Positions 27,604 to 41,249 of a DNA stretch of 64,000 bases are shown here, one piece after another (positions within the stretch are counted from its first letter, which is position 1; the number at the start of each line of letters is the position of its first letter). The stretch is from BM003 sp963699835 (GTDB lineage Bacteria; Pseudomonadota; Gammaproteobacteria; Steroidobacterales; BM003), in NCBI GenBank assembly GCA_963699835.1, contig CAVOVJ010000010.1, positions 1 to 64,000 on the forward strand. Reading direction: 5' to 3'. The notes beneath the pieces are model-generated. The model was not told the DNA's origin. It ran no database searches and saw only the letters and a program-made list of their open reading frames with translations. A program made the translations under genes and the position numbers.

Positions 27604-28221
27604 ATGCAACAGTTCACAATGCAGTTCGCCGGTCAGGGCCTGGTTGCCGGGGTAGACGAGGCCGGGCGTGGCCCGCTGGCCGGCCCGGTTTTTGCGGCGG
27701 CGGTAATTTTCGCGCCACAGCGACGACCCGGCGGTCTGCGAGACTCGAAGACTCTGAACGAGGCGGTAAGAGAGCGGCTCGCGCTGGAGATACGCGAGCA
27801 GGCGCTGTGCTGGTCCGTGGCGTGGGCGGATCGCGAGGAAATCGACGCATTGAATATCCTGCGCGCGACGATGCTGGCTATGCGGCGAGCAGTTATGGGG
27901 CTTGCGATCCGCCCCGACCATATCATGGTGGATGGCAACCGTTGTCCCGATTTGCGCGGCTGTGGCCTGCACAGCACGATCGAGGCTATCGTACGCGGGG
28001 ATGCATTACGCGAGGAAATCAGCGCTGCGTCGATCCTGGCCAAGACGGGGCGCGACGCCGCCATGCGCAGACTCGACAGTATTTATCCGGCCTACGGTTT
28101 CGCCGGGCACAAGGGATATGGTACGGCCGCTCACCGCGAGGTGCTTGGACTGAGGGGCCCATGCCCGATGCACCGGCGCAGTTTTGCGCCGGTCCGGGCA
28201 TGCCTGCAGGGACGGCCGTGA
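27604..28221 (+). CDS. rnhB: Ribonuclease HII
   Basis: Removes ribonucleotides and RNA from RNA-DNA hybrids. Catalytic acidic residues are in VAGVDEAGRGPLAGPV and in HIMVDGNRCPDL; EEISAASILAKTGRDAAMR completes the active site. 205 residues. It follows lpxB by ten bases and overlaps the alternative dnaE GTG start (GTGA). Confidence 0.96.
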   Translation: MQQFTMQFAGQGLVAGVDEAGRGPLAGPVFAAAVIFAPQRRPGGLRDSKTLNEAVRERLALEIREQALCWSVAWADREEIDALNILRATMLAMRRAVMGLAIRPDHIMVDGNRCPDLRGCGLHSTIEAIVRGDALREEISAASILAKTGRDAAMRRLDSIYPAYGFAGHKGYGTAAHREVLGLRGPCPMHRRSFAPVRACLQGRP

Positions 28222-28223
28222 GC

Positions 28224-31700
<3,477 letters not shown>

Positions 31701-31767
31701 CAGCGCTTGTCTTGTCAGATCGGTTCGCCGGGTTTAGGGTTGCCGCAGTATCCACGAGATCTTTGCC

Positions 31768-32727
31768 ATGGACCTGAAATTTCTGGATTTTGAACAACCG
31801 ATCGCCGAGTTGGAGGCGAAGATCGACGAATTGCGTTTCGTCGGTGACGATTCCGAGGTCAATCTCTCCGAGGAAATCGGTCGCCTGCAGGGCAAAAGCC
31901 GGACACTGACCGAGAATATTTTCAAGAATCTGAGCGCCTGGCAGATCGCCCAGCTTGCGCGTCACCCGCAACGGCCGTACACACTGGATTATGTCGAAAG
32001 CGTATTTTCGGATTTCCAGGAGTTACATGGCGACCGCATGTTTCGCGATGATCCGGCAATGGTCGGCGGCCTCGCCAGGCTCGAAGGCAAGCCCGTGATG
32101 GTGATTGGCCATCAGAAAGGTCGTGACACGAAAGAGCGCGTGTACAGAAACTACGGGATGCCGCGGCCGGAGGGCTATCGCAAGGCGTTGCGGCTGATGC
32201 ATCTGGCAGAACGTTTTGCTATTCCCATTGTGACCCTGATCGACACGCCGGGAGCGTACCCGGGTGTCGGTGCTGAGGAACGCGGACAGAGCGAGGCCAT
32301 TGCGCGCAACCTCTACTCGATGGCAGGGCTGCGCACGCCGATCGTAAGCGTGGTCATTGGCGAAGGAGGCTCCGGCGGGGCGCTGGCAGTCGGAGTATGC
32401 GATCGCCTGGTCATGCTTGAGTACAGTATTTATTCGGTTATTTCGCCTGAGGGCTGTGCCTCGATTCTGTGGAAGAGCGCTGACAAGGCGGAAACGGCAG
32501 CGGAGGCGATGGGGGTAACGGCGGAGCGCCTTTTCGAGCTCGGGCTCGTGGATGAGGTGCTGGCGGAGCCCCTTGGCGGAGCGCATCGTCAGCCGGCGGG
32601 AATGGCCGAGGTACTGAATAATGCGCTGGTGACTGCGCTGGCGGCGATGGAGATCACGCCCATCGAAACGTTACTCGAGCAACGCTCCGCGCGTCTGCGC
32701 AATATCGGCAGTTTCAAAGAAGGCTGA
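31768..32727 (+). CDS. accA: Acetyl-CoA carboxylase carboxyltransferase, alpha subunit
   Basis: With AccD, transfers the carboxyl group from biotin to acetyl-CoA, the committed step of fatty acid synthesis. Starts MDLKFLDFEQPIAELEAKID as in E. coli. Core motifs are VMVIGHQKGRDTKERVYRNY, TLIDTPGAYPGVGAEERGQS and VIGEGGSGGALAVGVCDRL. 319 residues, intact, directly downstream of dnaE as in most gammaproteobacteria. Confidence 0.98.
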   Translation: MDLKFLDFEQPIAELEAKIDELRFVGDDSEVNLSEEIGRLQGKSRTLTENIFKNLSAWQIAQLARHPQRPYTLDYVESVFSDFQELHGDRMFRDDPAMVGGLARLEGKPVMVIGHQKGRDTKERVYRNYGMPRPEGYRKALRLMHLAERFAIPIVTLIDTPGAYPGVGAEERGQSEAIARNLYSMAGLRTPIVSVVIGEGGSGGALAVGVCDRLVMLEYSIYSVISPEGCASILWKSADKAETAAEAMGVTAERLFELGLVDEVLAEPLGGAHRQPAGMAEVLNNALVTALAAMEITPIETLLEQRSARLRNIGSFKEG

Positions 32728-32741
32728 GCGCGGGCGTTCGC

Positions 32742-34086
32742 GTGGAATTCGATTCCGCTGGGTTGTACTCGGCATTGGCTGCTGCCGTCGCGGATATCGG
32801 GCAGCGCGATCTGTGCGTGGCATTCTCTGGCGGACTGGATTCCAGCGTGCTGTTACACGCGGCCCGCAATCTGCCGAATTGGCGGCGCCGTCTGCGCGCG
32901 CTACACGTACACCACGGACTCCTGGCGGACGCCGACCAATGGTCGCAACAGGCCACGGCCGTGTGCGCCGAAACCGGGATCGAGTGCGCCGTGGTCCGGG
33001 TGGAGGTGTCGCGCGAGAGCGGCGAAAGCATTGAGGAACAGGCACGCATGGCCCGCTACGCGGCCCTTGCCGAGCGTCTGCAGGCCGGGGAGCTGTTGCT
33101 GACGGCGCAGCATGGTGACGATCAGCTGGAAACCGTGTTGCTACAGCTGTTTCGCGGCGCCGGCGTTGCCGGTCTCGCAGCGATGCCGGTTGTACGTCGC
33201 TTCGGTGCCGGTTTACATGTGAGACCGCTGCTCGGATTCGCTCGCGCGGATCTGCTGCGATACGCCACCGAACACCGGTTGCGATGGCAAGAAGATCCTT
33301 CCAATGAAGACCAGCGATTCGACAGGAATTTCCTCAGAAACACTATTGTCCCGTTGCTGCGCGAGCGTTGGCCGGCGGTCGCGCCGGCCGTTTCGCGCAG
33401 CGCGACCAATTGCGCCGAGGCGCTGCGCCTGGTGGAGGAACTTGCCGATCTCGATGCGGCGGAAGCCGGCTGCGCCGGCGAACTGTCGGTTGCCGCGCTG
33501 CGCCGGTTATCGCGGCCGCGGCAGCGAAACCTGGTGCGCCGCTGGATCGGCGGTCACGCTGCCCGGATGCCGTCGTCGGCGCGACTGAACAGCATTATCG
33601 ATGACGTGATCGGTGCCGTCCGCGGCGGGGCGGCGCTGGTTCGTTGGGGTCAGACTGAAGTGCGCAGGTTTGGCGACCGGCTGTTGTTGATGCCGCAGCT
33701 GGCGCCCATCGACTCGAGCACTCGGAGACCGTGGCCGGACCCGGCAGCCGGCTTCGACCTTGGTACGGCGCAGGGTCGGTTGCTAGTGCACAGTGGCGGA
33801 TGACGGCGGACTCGATCCGCGGTGGCTCGATTCGGGTCGGGTGGAGGTCGGATACAGAGTCGGCGGTGAGCGCATTCGGATCATCGGCAAGCCGCATTCG
33901 ACCGGTTTGTCGCGTCTGTTTCAGGAGGCAGGGATATTCCCGTGGATGCGCGACAGGGTGCCGCTCATATTCATCGACGGTCAACTCGCTGCGGTGGCTG
34001 ACCTGTGGGTCGCCGAGGCTTTCGCGGCCTCTCCCGGTGCCCGTGCGCTGGCATTGCAATGGCACGAGCGACCACCGATACGGTAG
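32742..34086 (+). CDS. tilS: tRNA(Ile)-lysidine synthetase (one frameshift)
   Basis: Converts C34 of the minor isoleucine tRNA to lysidine so that it reads AUA. The PP-loop motif FSGGLDSSVLL lies at about residue 28; ALHVHHGL and TAQHGDDQLETVLLQLFRGA follow. The first frame stops at 33803, but the TilS C-terminal domain continues one frame over (LDPRWLDSGRVEVGYRVGG, then HSTGLSRLFQEAGIFPWMRD) to TAG at 34086. The shift is near 33791. Because TilS is essential in bacteria, an assembly indel is likelier than a mutation. Start GTG at 32742. Confidence 0.92.
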
Positions 34087-34190
34087 TGTCCGGCCGGCTG
34101 TCGCATTGTCGCTAAGAGGCGCTTCTGGTAGTCTACGATCCCGTCCTGCGCCACGTTCCGAGGCGCGTGAATCGAGCTGCGGAAATCCAT

Positions 34191-35837
34191 ATGACCCGTT
34201 TCGTATTTGTCACAGGCGGTGTTGTTTCCTCATTGGGGAAAGGCATCGCTTCTGCGTCCCTTGGTGCATTGCTCGAGGCCCGCGGCCTCAACGTAGCAAT
34301 GATGAAACTGGACCCCTATATCAACGTGGACCCGGGAACGATGAGTCCCTTCCAGCACGGCGAGGTATTCGTTACCACCGACGGCGCGGAGACCGACCTC
34401 GATCTCGGTCACTACGAGCGCTTCGTCCGTACAACGACGGGGCGCAACAGCAACTTCACGACGGGGCGGATCTACCAGAGCGTCATCGCCAAGGAGCGGC
34501 GTGGCGACTACCTCGGCGCCACCGTTCAGGTCATTCCGCATATCACTGACGAGATCAAGTCGAGCGTGATTCTCGGCGCCGGCGATGCCGATGTCTGTAT
34601 CGTCGAGATCGGCGGCACGGTGGGCGACATTGAGTCGTTGCCGTTTCTCGAGGCGATTCGACAGATGGGCGTCGAACTGGGGCGTGACAACGTCGTGTTC
34701 ATGCACCTGACACTTGTTCCATACATCGCCGTGTCGGCCGAGATCAAGACAAAGCCGACCCAGCACTCGGTCAAGGAGTTGCGGTCGATCGGAATCCAGC
34801 CCGATATTCTCGTGTGCCGCTCCGAACAACCGCTTCCTGACGAGCAGCGGCGCAAAATCGCACTTTTTACCAATGTCGAGGAACGCGCCGTGATATCCGC
34901 GGTCGATGCCGACGACCTTTACAAGATTCCGCTGTTGCTGAATGAACAGGGTCTGGATGACATCGTGATTAACAAGTTCGGACTCGATGCGCCGGCCGCA
35001 GACCTTTCCGAATGGGAACGGGTCGTCGATGCCAAGTCCAATCCGGATTCCGAAGTCAATGTCGCGATGGTCGGCAAATATATGGATCTGAAGGATTCCT
35101 ATATTTCTCTTACCGAGGCGCTGATTCACGGCGGCATACAGACCGGTACCCGGGTCAACATCCATTACCTCGAAGCGCAGCAGATAGAGCAGGAGGGCAC
35201 CGGTTGTCTGCAATCGATGGATGCCATCCTGGTTCCAGGCGGATTTGGCGATCGTGGGATTGAGGGGAAGGTCGAGGCGGTTCGGTTTGCCCGCGAACGC
35301 AATGTGCCTTATCTCGGTATCTGCCTTGGCATGCAGGTTGCCGTGATTGAATTTGCACGCAACGTTGCCAACCTGAGCGACGCACAGAGCACGGAGTTCG
35401 ACCCGGCCACGCCGAACCCGGTGGTGGCGCTGATCACCGAATGGCAGGATCGCAGCGGTAGTGTCGAGGAGCGTGACGATGGCTCGGACCTGGGCGGGAC
35501 GATGCGCCTGGGCGCGCAGACCTGTGTTCTCAGGGAGGGGACGATGGCACACGCGATTTACGCTGCTGACGACATTATGGAGCGCCATCGCCATCGCTAT
35601 GAGTTCAACAACAACTACATGACCCGGTTGACCGATGCCGGCCTGTGTTTCTCGGGAATGTCAGTCGACAACCTGGTCGAGATCGTCGAGTTGCCGGACC
35701 ATCCCTGGTTTCTCGCCTGCCAGTTTCATCCGGAGTTCACCTCAACGCCCCGGTACGGACATCCGTTGTTCTCCGGGTTCATCAGTGCGGCGCGGGAGTT
35801 TCGGGCCGACCGCGCACCGAAGGTAGCGCAGGCATGA
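34191..35837 (+). CDS. pyrG: CTP synthase
   Basis: Makes CTP from UTP with glutamine as amino donor. The synthetase half begins MTRFVFVTGGVVSSLGKGIA; the glutaminase half (from about residue 290) has the nucleophile in PYLGICLGMQ and the H/E pair in CQFHPEFTSTP. ATG 34191 is chosen because the protein starts exactly there in homologues, with GGAA upstream. 548 residues, intact. Confidence 0.98.
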   Translation: MTRFVFVTGGVVSSLGKGIASASLGALLEARGLNVAMMKLDPYINVDPGTMSPFQHGEVFVTTDGAETDLDLGHYERFVRTTTGRNSNFTTGRIYQSVIAKERRGDYLGATVQVIPHITDEIKSSVILGAGDADVCIVEIGGTVGDIESLPFLEAIRQMGVELGRDNVVFMHLTLVPYIAVSAEIKTKPTQHSVKELRSIGIQPDILVCRSEQPLPDEQRRKIALFTNVEERAVISAVDADDLYKIPLLLNEQGLDDIVINKFGLDAPAADLSEWERVVDAKSNPDSEVNVAMVGKYMDLKDSYISLTEALIHGGIQTGTRVNIHYLEAQQIEQEGTGCLQSMDAILVPGGFGDRGIEGKVEAVRFARERNVPYLGICLGMQVAVIEFARNVANLSDAQSTEFDPATPNPVVALITEWQDRSGSVEERDDGSDLGGTMRLGAQTCVLREGTMAHAIYAADDIMERHRHRYEFNNNYMTRLTDAGLCFSGMSVDNLVEIVELPDHPWFLACQFHPEFTSTPRYGHPLFSGFISAAREFRADRAPKVAQA

Positions 35838-36673
35838 ATCTTTGTGGTTTCGAAGTCGGGCTGAACAAGCCGCTATTCCTGATTGCCGGGCCATGTGTCA
35901 TCGAGAGCCAGCAAATGGCTTTCGATACGGCCGGACGTCTCAAGGAAATCTGCGCCGATCTGGGCGTGCCCTTCATTTATAAATCTTCTTACGACAAGGC
36001 TAATCGCTCGTCACGTTCGAGTTATCGCGGCCCGGGCGTTGAGGAAGGCCTGCGCATACTTGGCGAGGTTCGGGCCCAGCTCGGCGTGCCGGTGCTGACC
36101 GATGTGCATGAGGACACGCCGCTGGGTGAGGTCGCGGATGTCGTCGATGTGATGCAGACCCCCGCGTTTCTTTGTCGCCAGACCAATTTCATTGTCAACG
36201 TGGCGGCGGCCGGTAAACCGGTGAACATCAAGAAAGGCCAGTTTCTGTCGCCGTGGGAAATGGGCAATGTCGTGGACAAGGCGAAATCTACCGGTAACGA
36301 GCAGATCATGGTTTGCGAGCGTGGATTTACCTTTGGATACAACAATCTGATTTCCGATATGCGCTCGCTTGCGGTCATGCGTTCTACCGGTAGCCCGGTG
36401 GTTTTCGACGCCACCCATTCCGTGCAGTTGCCCGGTGGCAAGGGCAGTGCATCGGGCGGGCAGCGCGAATTCGTTCCCGTCCTGGCGCGCGCGGCGGTCG
36501 CGGCGGGAATCTCGGGCTTGTTCATGGAAACTCACCCGAACCCGGACCAGGCGCTCAGCGATGGCCCGAATGCCTGGCCGCTGCAGAAAATGGCGTCATT
36601 GCTTGAAGTCCTGCGCGACCTCGACGCCACAGTTAAAGCGAATGAACTGCACGAAACGGAACTCGGTCTCTGA
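35834..36673 (+). CDS. kdsA: 3-deoxy-D-manno-octulosonate 8-phosphate synthase
   Basis: Condenses phosphoenolpyruvate with arabinose 5-phosphate for the Kdo part of lipopolysaccharide. Typical segments: LFLIAGPCVIESQQMA, KSSYDKANRSS, FLCRQTNFIVN, VNIKKGQFLSPWEM and FDATHSVQLPGG. ATG 35834 overlaps the pyrG stop. 279 residues. Confidence 0.97.
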   Translation: MNLCGFEVGLNKPLFLIAGPCVIESQQMAFDTAGRLKEICADLGVPFIYKSSYDKANRSSRSSYRGPGVEEGLRILGEVRAQLGVPVLTDVHEDTPLGEVADVVDVMQTPAFLCRQTNFIVNVAAAGKPVNIKKGQFLSPWEMGNVVDKAKSTGNEQIMVCERGFTFGYNNLISDMRSLAVMRSTGSPVVFDATHSVQLPGGKGSASGGQREFVPVLARAAVAAGISGLFMETHPNPDQALSDGPNAWPLQKMASLLEVLRDLDATVKANELHETELGL

Positions 36674-36743
36674 TGAGCCATGGGAACTGCGCAGACACTA
36701 ATCTTCCTCGCCGAGAGCGGCGTAAGACCGGAGTAGTAAAACA

Positions 36744-38033
36744 ATGACCGGAATAACGGATGTCCTCGGCCGCGAGATTATCGACTCGCGTGGCAACCCG
36801 ACGGTCGAGGCGGACGTCACCCTGGCCAGCGGAGCGGTCGGCCGTGCCGCGGTGCCATCCGGTGCATCGACCGGGACCCGTGAGGCGGTCGAACTACGCG
36901 ATGGTGATGCCTCCCGCTACGGCGGCAAGGGTGTCCTCGGCGCCGTGGCCAACGTCAACGGTGAAATCCGTGATGCACTGATCGGCTTTGACGGCACGGA
37001 GCAGGCCGGTCTTGACGAAAAACTGATAGCGCTGGACGGCACGGATAACAAAGCACGGCTCGGCGCGAATGCGATCCTGGCCGTATCCCTGGCGACCGCG
37101 CATGCCGCGGCGGCCGAGTCCAGGCAGCCTCTGTTCCGTTACCTTGGCGCCGAGGATCCGGTAATTTTGCCGGTGCCAATGATGAACATCATTAATGGCG
37201 GTGCGCATGCCGATAACAGTGTCGACATCCAGGAGTTCATGATCCTCCCGGTCGGCGCCGAGTCGCTGGCCGAGGCGTTGCGCTGCGGCGCCGAAATTTT
37301 CCATGCACTGAAGGCGGTTTTGCATGAGCGGGGATTGTCGACTGCAGTGGGTGACGAAGGCGGATTCGCACCGGATTTGCCGTCGAACGAGGCGGCTCTC
37401 GGCACAATACTCCAGGCCATCGAAGCCGCCGGATATCGTGCCGGCGAAGATGTTTTCCTCGGACTGGACGTAGCGAGTTCGGAGTTTTACGACAATGGCG
37501 TCTATCATCTCGAGTCCGAGGGGCGGCGCTTCGACGCGGCGCAATTTACCGACTATCTCGACGATCTCGTAAAACGCTACCCTATCGTATCGATCGAGGA
37601 TGGCATGGCCGAGGATGACTGGGATGGCTGGTCGTTGCTCACCGAAAGACTGGGCTCGCACGTGCAGCTGGTCGGAGACGACGTGTTCGTCACCAATACC
37701 CGCATTCTGCGGCGCGGTATCGACGCCCGGGTCGCCAATGCGATTCTGATCAAGCCGAATCAGATCGGGACGCTGACCGAGACCATCGCTGCGATCGATA
37801 TGGCTACGGCGGTGGGCTACGGGGCCGTTATTTCGCACCGCTCTGGCGAGACCGAAGACTGCACGATTGCCGATATCGCGGCCGCCACCAGTGCCACGCA
37901 GATCAAGACCGGATCGATGTCGCGGTCCGACCGGCTGGCAAAATACAACCAGTTGTTACGTATCGAGCAAGCGCTCGGTGACCAGGTTCGTTACTCGGGC
38001 AGGGACGCGTTTCCGGTAACCGTCACGGGATAG
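36744..38033 (+). CDS. eno: Enolase
   Basis: Glycolytic 2-phosphoglycerate dehydratase and RNA degradosome component. The 429-residue protein is intact: DSRGNPTVEADVTLASGAVG, GASTGTREAVELRDGD, NIINGGAHADNSVDIQEFMI, GDDVFVTN (metal aspartate), LIKPNQIGTLTET and AVISHRSGETEDCTIADIA. Follows kdsA by 70 bases in the common pyrG-kdsA-eno-ftsB order. Confidence 0.98.
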   Translation: MTGITDVLGREIIDSRGNPTVEADVTLASGAVGRAAVPSGASTGTREAVELRDGDASRYGGKGVLGAVANVNGEIRDALIGFDGTEQAGLDEKLIALDGTDNKARLGANAILAVSLATAHAAAAESRQPLFRYLGAEDPVILPVPMMNIINGGAHADNSVDIQEFMILPVGAESLAEALRCGAEIFHALKAVLHERGLSTAVGDEGGFAPDLPSNEAALGTILQAIEAAGYRAGEDVFLGLDVASSEFYDNGVYHLESEGRRFDAAQFTDYLDDLVKRYPIVSIEDGMAEDDWDGWSLLTERLGSHVQLVGDDVFVTNTRILRRGIDARVANAILIKPNQIGTLTETIAAIDMATAVGYGAVISHRSGETEDCTIADIAAATSATQIKTGSMSRSDRLAKYNQLLRIEQALGDQVRYSGRDAFPVTVTG

Positions 38034-38047
38034 ACGTGGGGTTTACG

Positions 38048-38347
38048 ATGCGCCTGATAGTTGCGCTGCTTTTTCTGATTCTCGCGGCTCTGCAATTCCA
38101 GTTGTGGGGCTCGGACCATGGCGTGCGCGGTGTCTGGCGCATGAGCAAGGTTACCGCCGAACAACGCGCCGAGAACAGCGCTCTGACTGAACGCAACGAG
38201 GCATTGCGCGCGGAAGTGCTCGACCTCAAGCACGGCAGCGAGGCAGTCGAGGAGCGGGCGCGCAGCGATATCGGCATGGTGAAACCGGGTGAAACGCTGT
38301 TTCAGGTCGTGGAGGCGCATGACCAAGCCGGGCAGGATCCGCAGTAA
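38048..38347 (+). CDS. ftsB: Cell division protein FtsB
   Basis: Small bitopic divisome protein that links FtsL and FtsQ. One N-terminal helix (LIVALLFLILAALQFQLW) is followed by a heptad coiled-coil (AENSALTERNEALRAEVLDL) and a short periplasmic tail with RSDIGMVKPGETLFQV, the conserved FtsB region. ATG 38048 places the helix at the very start as in homologues; GTG 38036 is also in frame. Confidence 0.93.
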   Translation: MRLIVALLFLILAALQFQLWGSDHGVRGVWRMSKVTAEQRAENSALTERNEALRAEVLDLKHGSEAVEERARSDIGMVKPGETLFQVVEAHDQAGQDPQ

Positions 38348-38349
38348 TT

Positions 38350-39069
38350 ATGACCGCGAATCGGGACCGGCAGGATGTTCGCTTCTGGGCGGTGGTTCCG
38401 GCGGCGGGGCGCGGAAGCCGCATGGCAGAGGCGATGCCAAAGCAGTACCTTCCCCTCGCCGGAGTCAGCGTTCTCCACCGTGCGCTGGCACCGCTCGAAG
38501 CGGAGGCGCGGATAACAGGCATTGTTCTCGTCGTCGCGCCGGACGATCCATTTGCTAACGACTATCGGCCGCTTACGGCAAAACCGCTGACGGTCGTTCA
38601 TGGCGGTGCGCAACGCTGCGACTCGGTGGGAAACGGCCTGCGCGCGCTCGAGGGCGAAGCGGATGGCCAGGATTGGATCATTGTTCATGATGCGGCCCGC
38701 CCCTGTCTGCATCGGGACGACCTAACCCGGCTTATCGATACATTGTCTTCACATCCATCCGGTGGCCTGCTTGCGGCTCCGATTCACGATACTCTGAAGA
38801 GGGCGACACCCGCTGGAGTCGTGCTGGAAACGGTAGATCGATGCGGTCTGTGGCGCGCACTTACGCCGCAGATGTTTCGCTTTGGCCTGTTGCGCGATGC
38901 GCTTGCCGCAGCGGGCGCGACCGGGCTGAACGTCACCGACGAGGCCGCTGCGATGCAACTGGCCGGGCACACCGTGCAACTGGTCGAGGGCAGGCCGGAC
39001 AACATAAAGGTGACCCGTAGCGCCGACATGGATCAGGCGGAACGGATCATAGCGGTGCTGGAGCATTGA
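38350..39069 (+). CDS. ispD: 2-C-methyl-D-erythritol 4-phosphate cytidylyltransferase
   Basis: Second step after Dxr in the MEP pathway. Nucleotide-binding motif VVPAAGRGSRMAEAMPKQYL, then IIVHDAARPCL, and NIKVTRSADMDQAE near the end. 239 residues, two bases after ftsB. Confidence 0.97.
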   Translation: MTANRDRQDVRFWAVVPAAGRGSRMAEAMPKQYLPLAGVSVLHRALAPLEAEARITGIVLVVAPDDPFANDYRPLTAKPLTVVHGGAQRCDSVGNGLRALEGEADGQDWIIVHDAARPCLHRDDLTRLIDTLSSHPSGGLLAAPIHDTLKRATPAGVVLETVDRCGLWRALTPQMFRFGLLRDALAAAGATGLNVTDEAAAMQLAGHTVQLVEGRPDNIKVTRSADMDQAERIIAVLEH

Positions 39070-39548
39070 GTATTCGAATCGGCCACGGTTTCGATGTTCA
39101 TCGTTTCGGCCCCGGTAACGCAGTAGTGGTGGGCGGCGTTCGTATCGATCATGACGCCGGAATAGTGGCGCACTCTGACGGTGACGTTGCGATCCATGCG
39201 TTATGCGATGCTTTGCTTGGCGCCGCGGCGCTGGGAGATATCGGCAAGCATTTTCCGGACAGCGATCCCGCTTATTCGGACGCGGCGAGCACGAAGTTTC
39301 TCACCCGTGTCAGAGCGTTGCTCGACGAACAGGGTTATCGGGTTTCGAATGTCGATATTACTGTGATTGCCGAGGCGCCACGGCTGGCGCCGCATATTGC
39401 GGCGATGCGCGCCAATATCGCGGATGCGCTCGCCGTCAGCCCCTCCGCAGTTAGTGTGAAGGCCACTACGACAGAGGGGCTGGGTCTGGCAGGGCGACGG
39501 GAAGGCCTGGCCGCGCATGCCGTCGCCGTAATCGAACGCAGTGACTGA
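39066..39548 (+). CDS. ispF: 2-C-methyl-D-erythritol 2,4-cyclodiphosphate synthase
   Basis: Cyclises the IspE product, releasing CMP. Zinc-site motif RIGHGFDVHRF, then AHSDGDVAIHALCDALLGAA, FPDSDP and KATTTEGLGLAGR. The start is TTG at 39066 in a TTGA overlap with the ispD stop. 160 residues. Confidence 0.97.
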   Translation: MSIRIGHGFDVHRFGPGNAVVVGGVRIDHDAGIVAHSDGDVAIHALCDALLGAAALGDIGKHFPDSDPAYSDAASTKFLTRVRALLDEQGYRVSNVDITVIAEAPRLAPHIAAMRANIADALAVSPSAVSVKATTTEGLGLAGRREGLAAHAVAVIERSD

Positions 39549-40602
39549 AGATCTTCTGCGAGACGCGCACGCGGCCACCGTGTGCTGCAACGCGTTCGGG
39601 CCGCCTCCGGCAAGCGCCGTGATCCGCCAGCGGCCTGAGGATTTCCGGGTCATCGAGAGGCTGGGATTCGAGGCGGACGGTCACGGCGAGCACGTGCTGC
39701 TTGAAGTCGAGAAGACCGACTGCAATACGGATTGGGTAGCCCGGCAGATGGCGCAGTCGTTACAGGTGCAACGCTCCGCGGTGAGCTATGCGGGGATGAA
39801 AGACCGGCGCGCAATAACCCGCCAGTTCTTTAGTATTCATTTGCCAGGAAAGACAATACCGACCCCGAGCCAGTTGCAGGGACCCGGCTATGAGGTCCTT
39901 GGAATTTCACGGCATCGGCGCAAGCTACGCCGTGGAGCGCTTGCCGAGAACGAATTCGAGATCCGAATCCGTGAACTCGATGGTAACCGCCAGGGTGTGC
40001 AGGAACGGCTGGAGCAATTAAGGGCCTCTGGCTGCCCCAACTTTTTTGGCCCGCAGCGTTTTGGTCACGACGGCAACAACCTTCGTCTTGCCTGGCATTG
40101 CCTCGTCGACGGTCAGCGGTTCGGTGGCCGCGAACGGCGGGGGCTGGTTTTTTCGAGTGCGCGCGCCGCGCTGTTCGACCTTGTTCTGGCGCGCCGGGTC
40201 CGGCTCGGTAACTGGAATCGCTTTATCGACGGTGATCTTGCGATGCTCGAGCATAGCCGCAGCATATTTGATGTTGACGGCGGCGATGATCAGCTTGGGA
40301 GCAGGCTGGATGCGCTCGAGATACATCCGACCGGCCCGCTGCCAGGTCGCGAGGGGAAAGCGGGGCGCGATAGCGAGCGCCTGCGTGTCGAGACCGAGGC
40401 GACCGGGCCATTCGCTGCGATGGTCGATGGATTGACTCGCGCCGGAGTCGATGCGCAGCGCAGGAGCCTGCGTCTGGTACCGCGTGATCTCGACTGGGAA
40501 TTCGATGACGCGGGACTGGTCCTCAAGTTCCGGCTTCGCCCGGGTGGTTTCGCAACGACCGTTCTGCGCGAGATCGTTGCGATCAGGGAGTTGTGCGGAT
40601 AA
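39541..40602 (+). CDS. truD: tRNA pseudouridine(13) synthase
   Basis: Isomerises U13 in tRNA-Glu. The catalytic aspartate is in YAGMKDRRAITRQFFSI; NFFGPQRFGHDGNNL and ALFDLVLARRVRLGNWNRF are typical of TruD. 353 residues with GTG start at 39541, overlapping ispF. Its stop lies one base from the stop of the convergent Smr gene. Confidence 0.95.
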   Translation: MTEDLLRDAHAATVCCNAFGPPPASAVIRQRPEDFRVIERLGFEADGHGEHVLLEVEKTDCNTDWVARQMAQSLQVQRSAVSYAGMKDRRAITRQFFSIHLPGKTIPTPSQLQGPGYEVLGISRHRRKLRRGALAENEFEIRIRELDGNRQGVQERLEQLRASGCPNFFGPQRFGHDGNNLRLAWHCLVDGQRFGGRERRGLVFSSARAALFDLVLARRVRLGNWNRFIDGDLAMLEHSRSIFDVDGGDDQLGSRLDALEIHPTGPLPGREGKAGRDSERLRVETEATGPFAAMVDGLTRAGVDAQRRSLRLVPRDLDWEFDDAGLVLKFRLRPGGFATTVLREIVAIRELCG

Positions 40603-41124
40603 TTACCCGCGAAGCAGGACGTACAGCGCGCCGCTGCCGCCATCGACCCGCCGGGCCGGAGTAAACGCCAGCACGTTGTCGAGACGGCGCAGCCACCGAT
40701 TCACGCTTTGCTTCAGTACCGGTCCGCGGTGACCCGAGCGAAGACCCTTGCCGTGGATAACCCGTACGCAGCGCGATCCATGCTGCGACTCTGCGACGAT
40801 GAATTCCAGAAGTGTGGCGCGTGCCTCGGCGCGTGTAAGCCCGTGCAGATCGATTTCCTGATCGACCCGAAAACGGCCTCGGCGCAATCGCCGCAGGGTA
40901 ACCGGGGAGACGTTGTCGCGACGAAATGTCATTTCGTCGTCACTCTCCAGATCGCTGCGTTCGGGGTGATCCCGCAGGCTGTCCTCGAGAACTGTCGCCT
41001 CATCGCGACGGCGCAACAGCGCACGCGGTTCAGGTTTCGTGTTTATCGGCTCAGTGCCGGTCTGCTTGATCGGGCGCACATCGGACATTGCCCGCCGGAA
41101 CAGGTCGTCGTGATTGTCTGCCAT
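40603..41124 (-). CDS. Smr-domain protein (small MutS-related, SmrA/YdaL-like)
   Basis: The C-terminal Smr domain (from about residue 90) shows EIDLHGLTRAEARATLLEFI, then CVRVIHGKGLRSGHRGPVLK and GGSGALYVLLRG, matching the LDLHG and HGxG motifs of Smr proteins, which can be nucleases. The N-terminal 80 residues are charged and not conserved. 173 residues. It points against truD and away from surE. The in vivo substrate is unknown. Confidence 0.92.
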   Translation of the reverse strand: MADNHDDLFRRAMSDVRPIKQTGTEPINTKPEPRALLRRRDEATVLEDSLRDHPERSDLESDDEMTFRRDNVSPVTLRRLRRGRFRVDQEIDLHGLTRAEARATLLEFIVAESQHGSRCVRVIHGKGLRSGHRGPVLKQSVNRWLRRLDNVLAFTPARRVDGGSGALYVLLRG

Positions 41125-41249
41125 GATGGCCGCAGTTTACCTCAACAGGGTGAAAATCGTTTTTCCGAAAACGCGAGCTAACGCGGGTCAGCGAGGCGCG
41201 ATTCCGATATAGTTAGCGCCGAATCGATGGGCAGTACTGGAAGAGGCGG

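Noticed and set aside
34230..35594. A 454-codon minus-strand frame opposite pyrG
   Set aside because: Shadow of the complete pyrG gene; the translated sequence shows no known motif.
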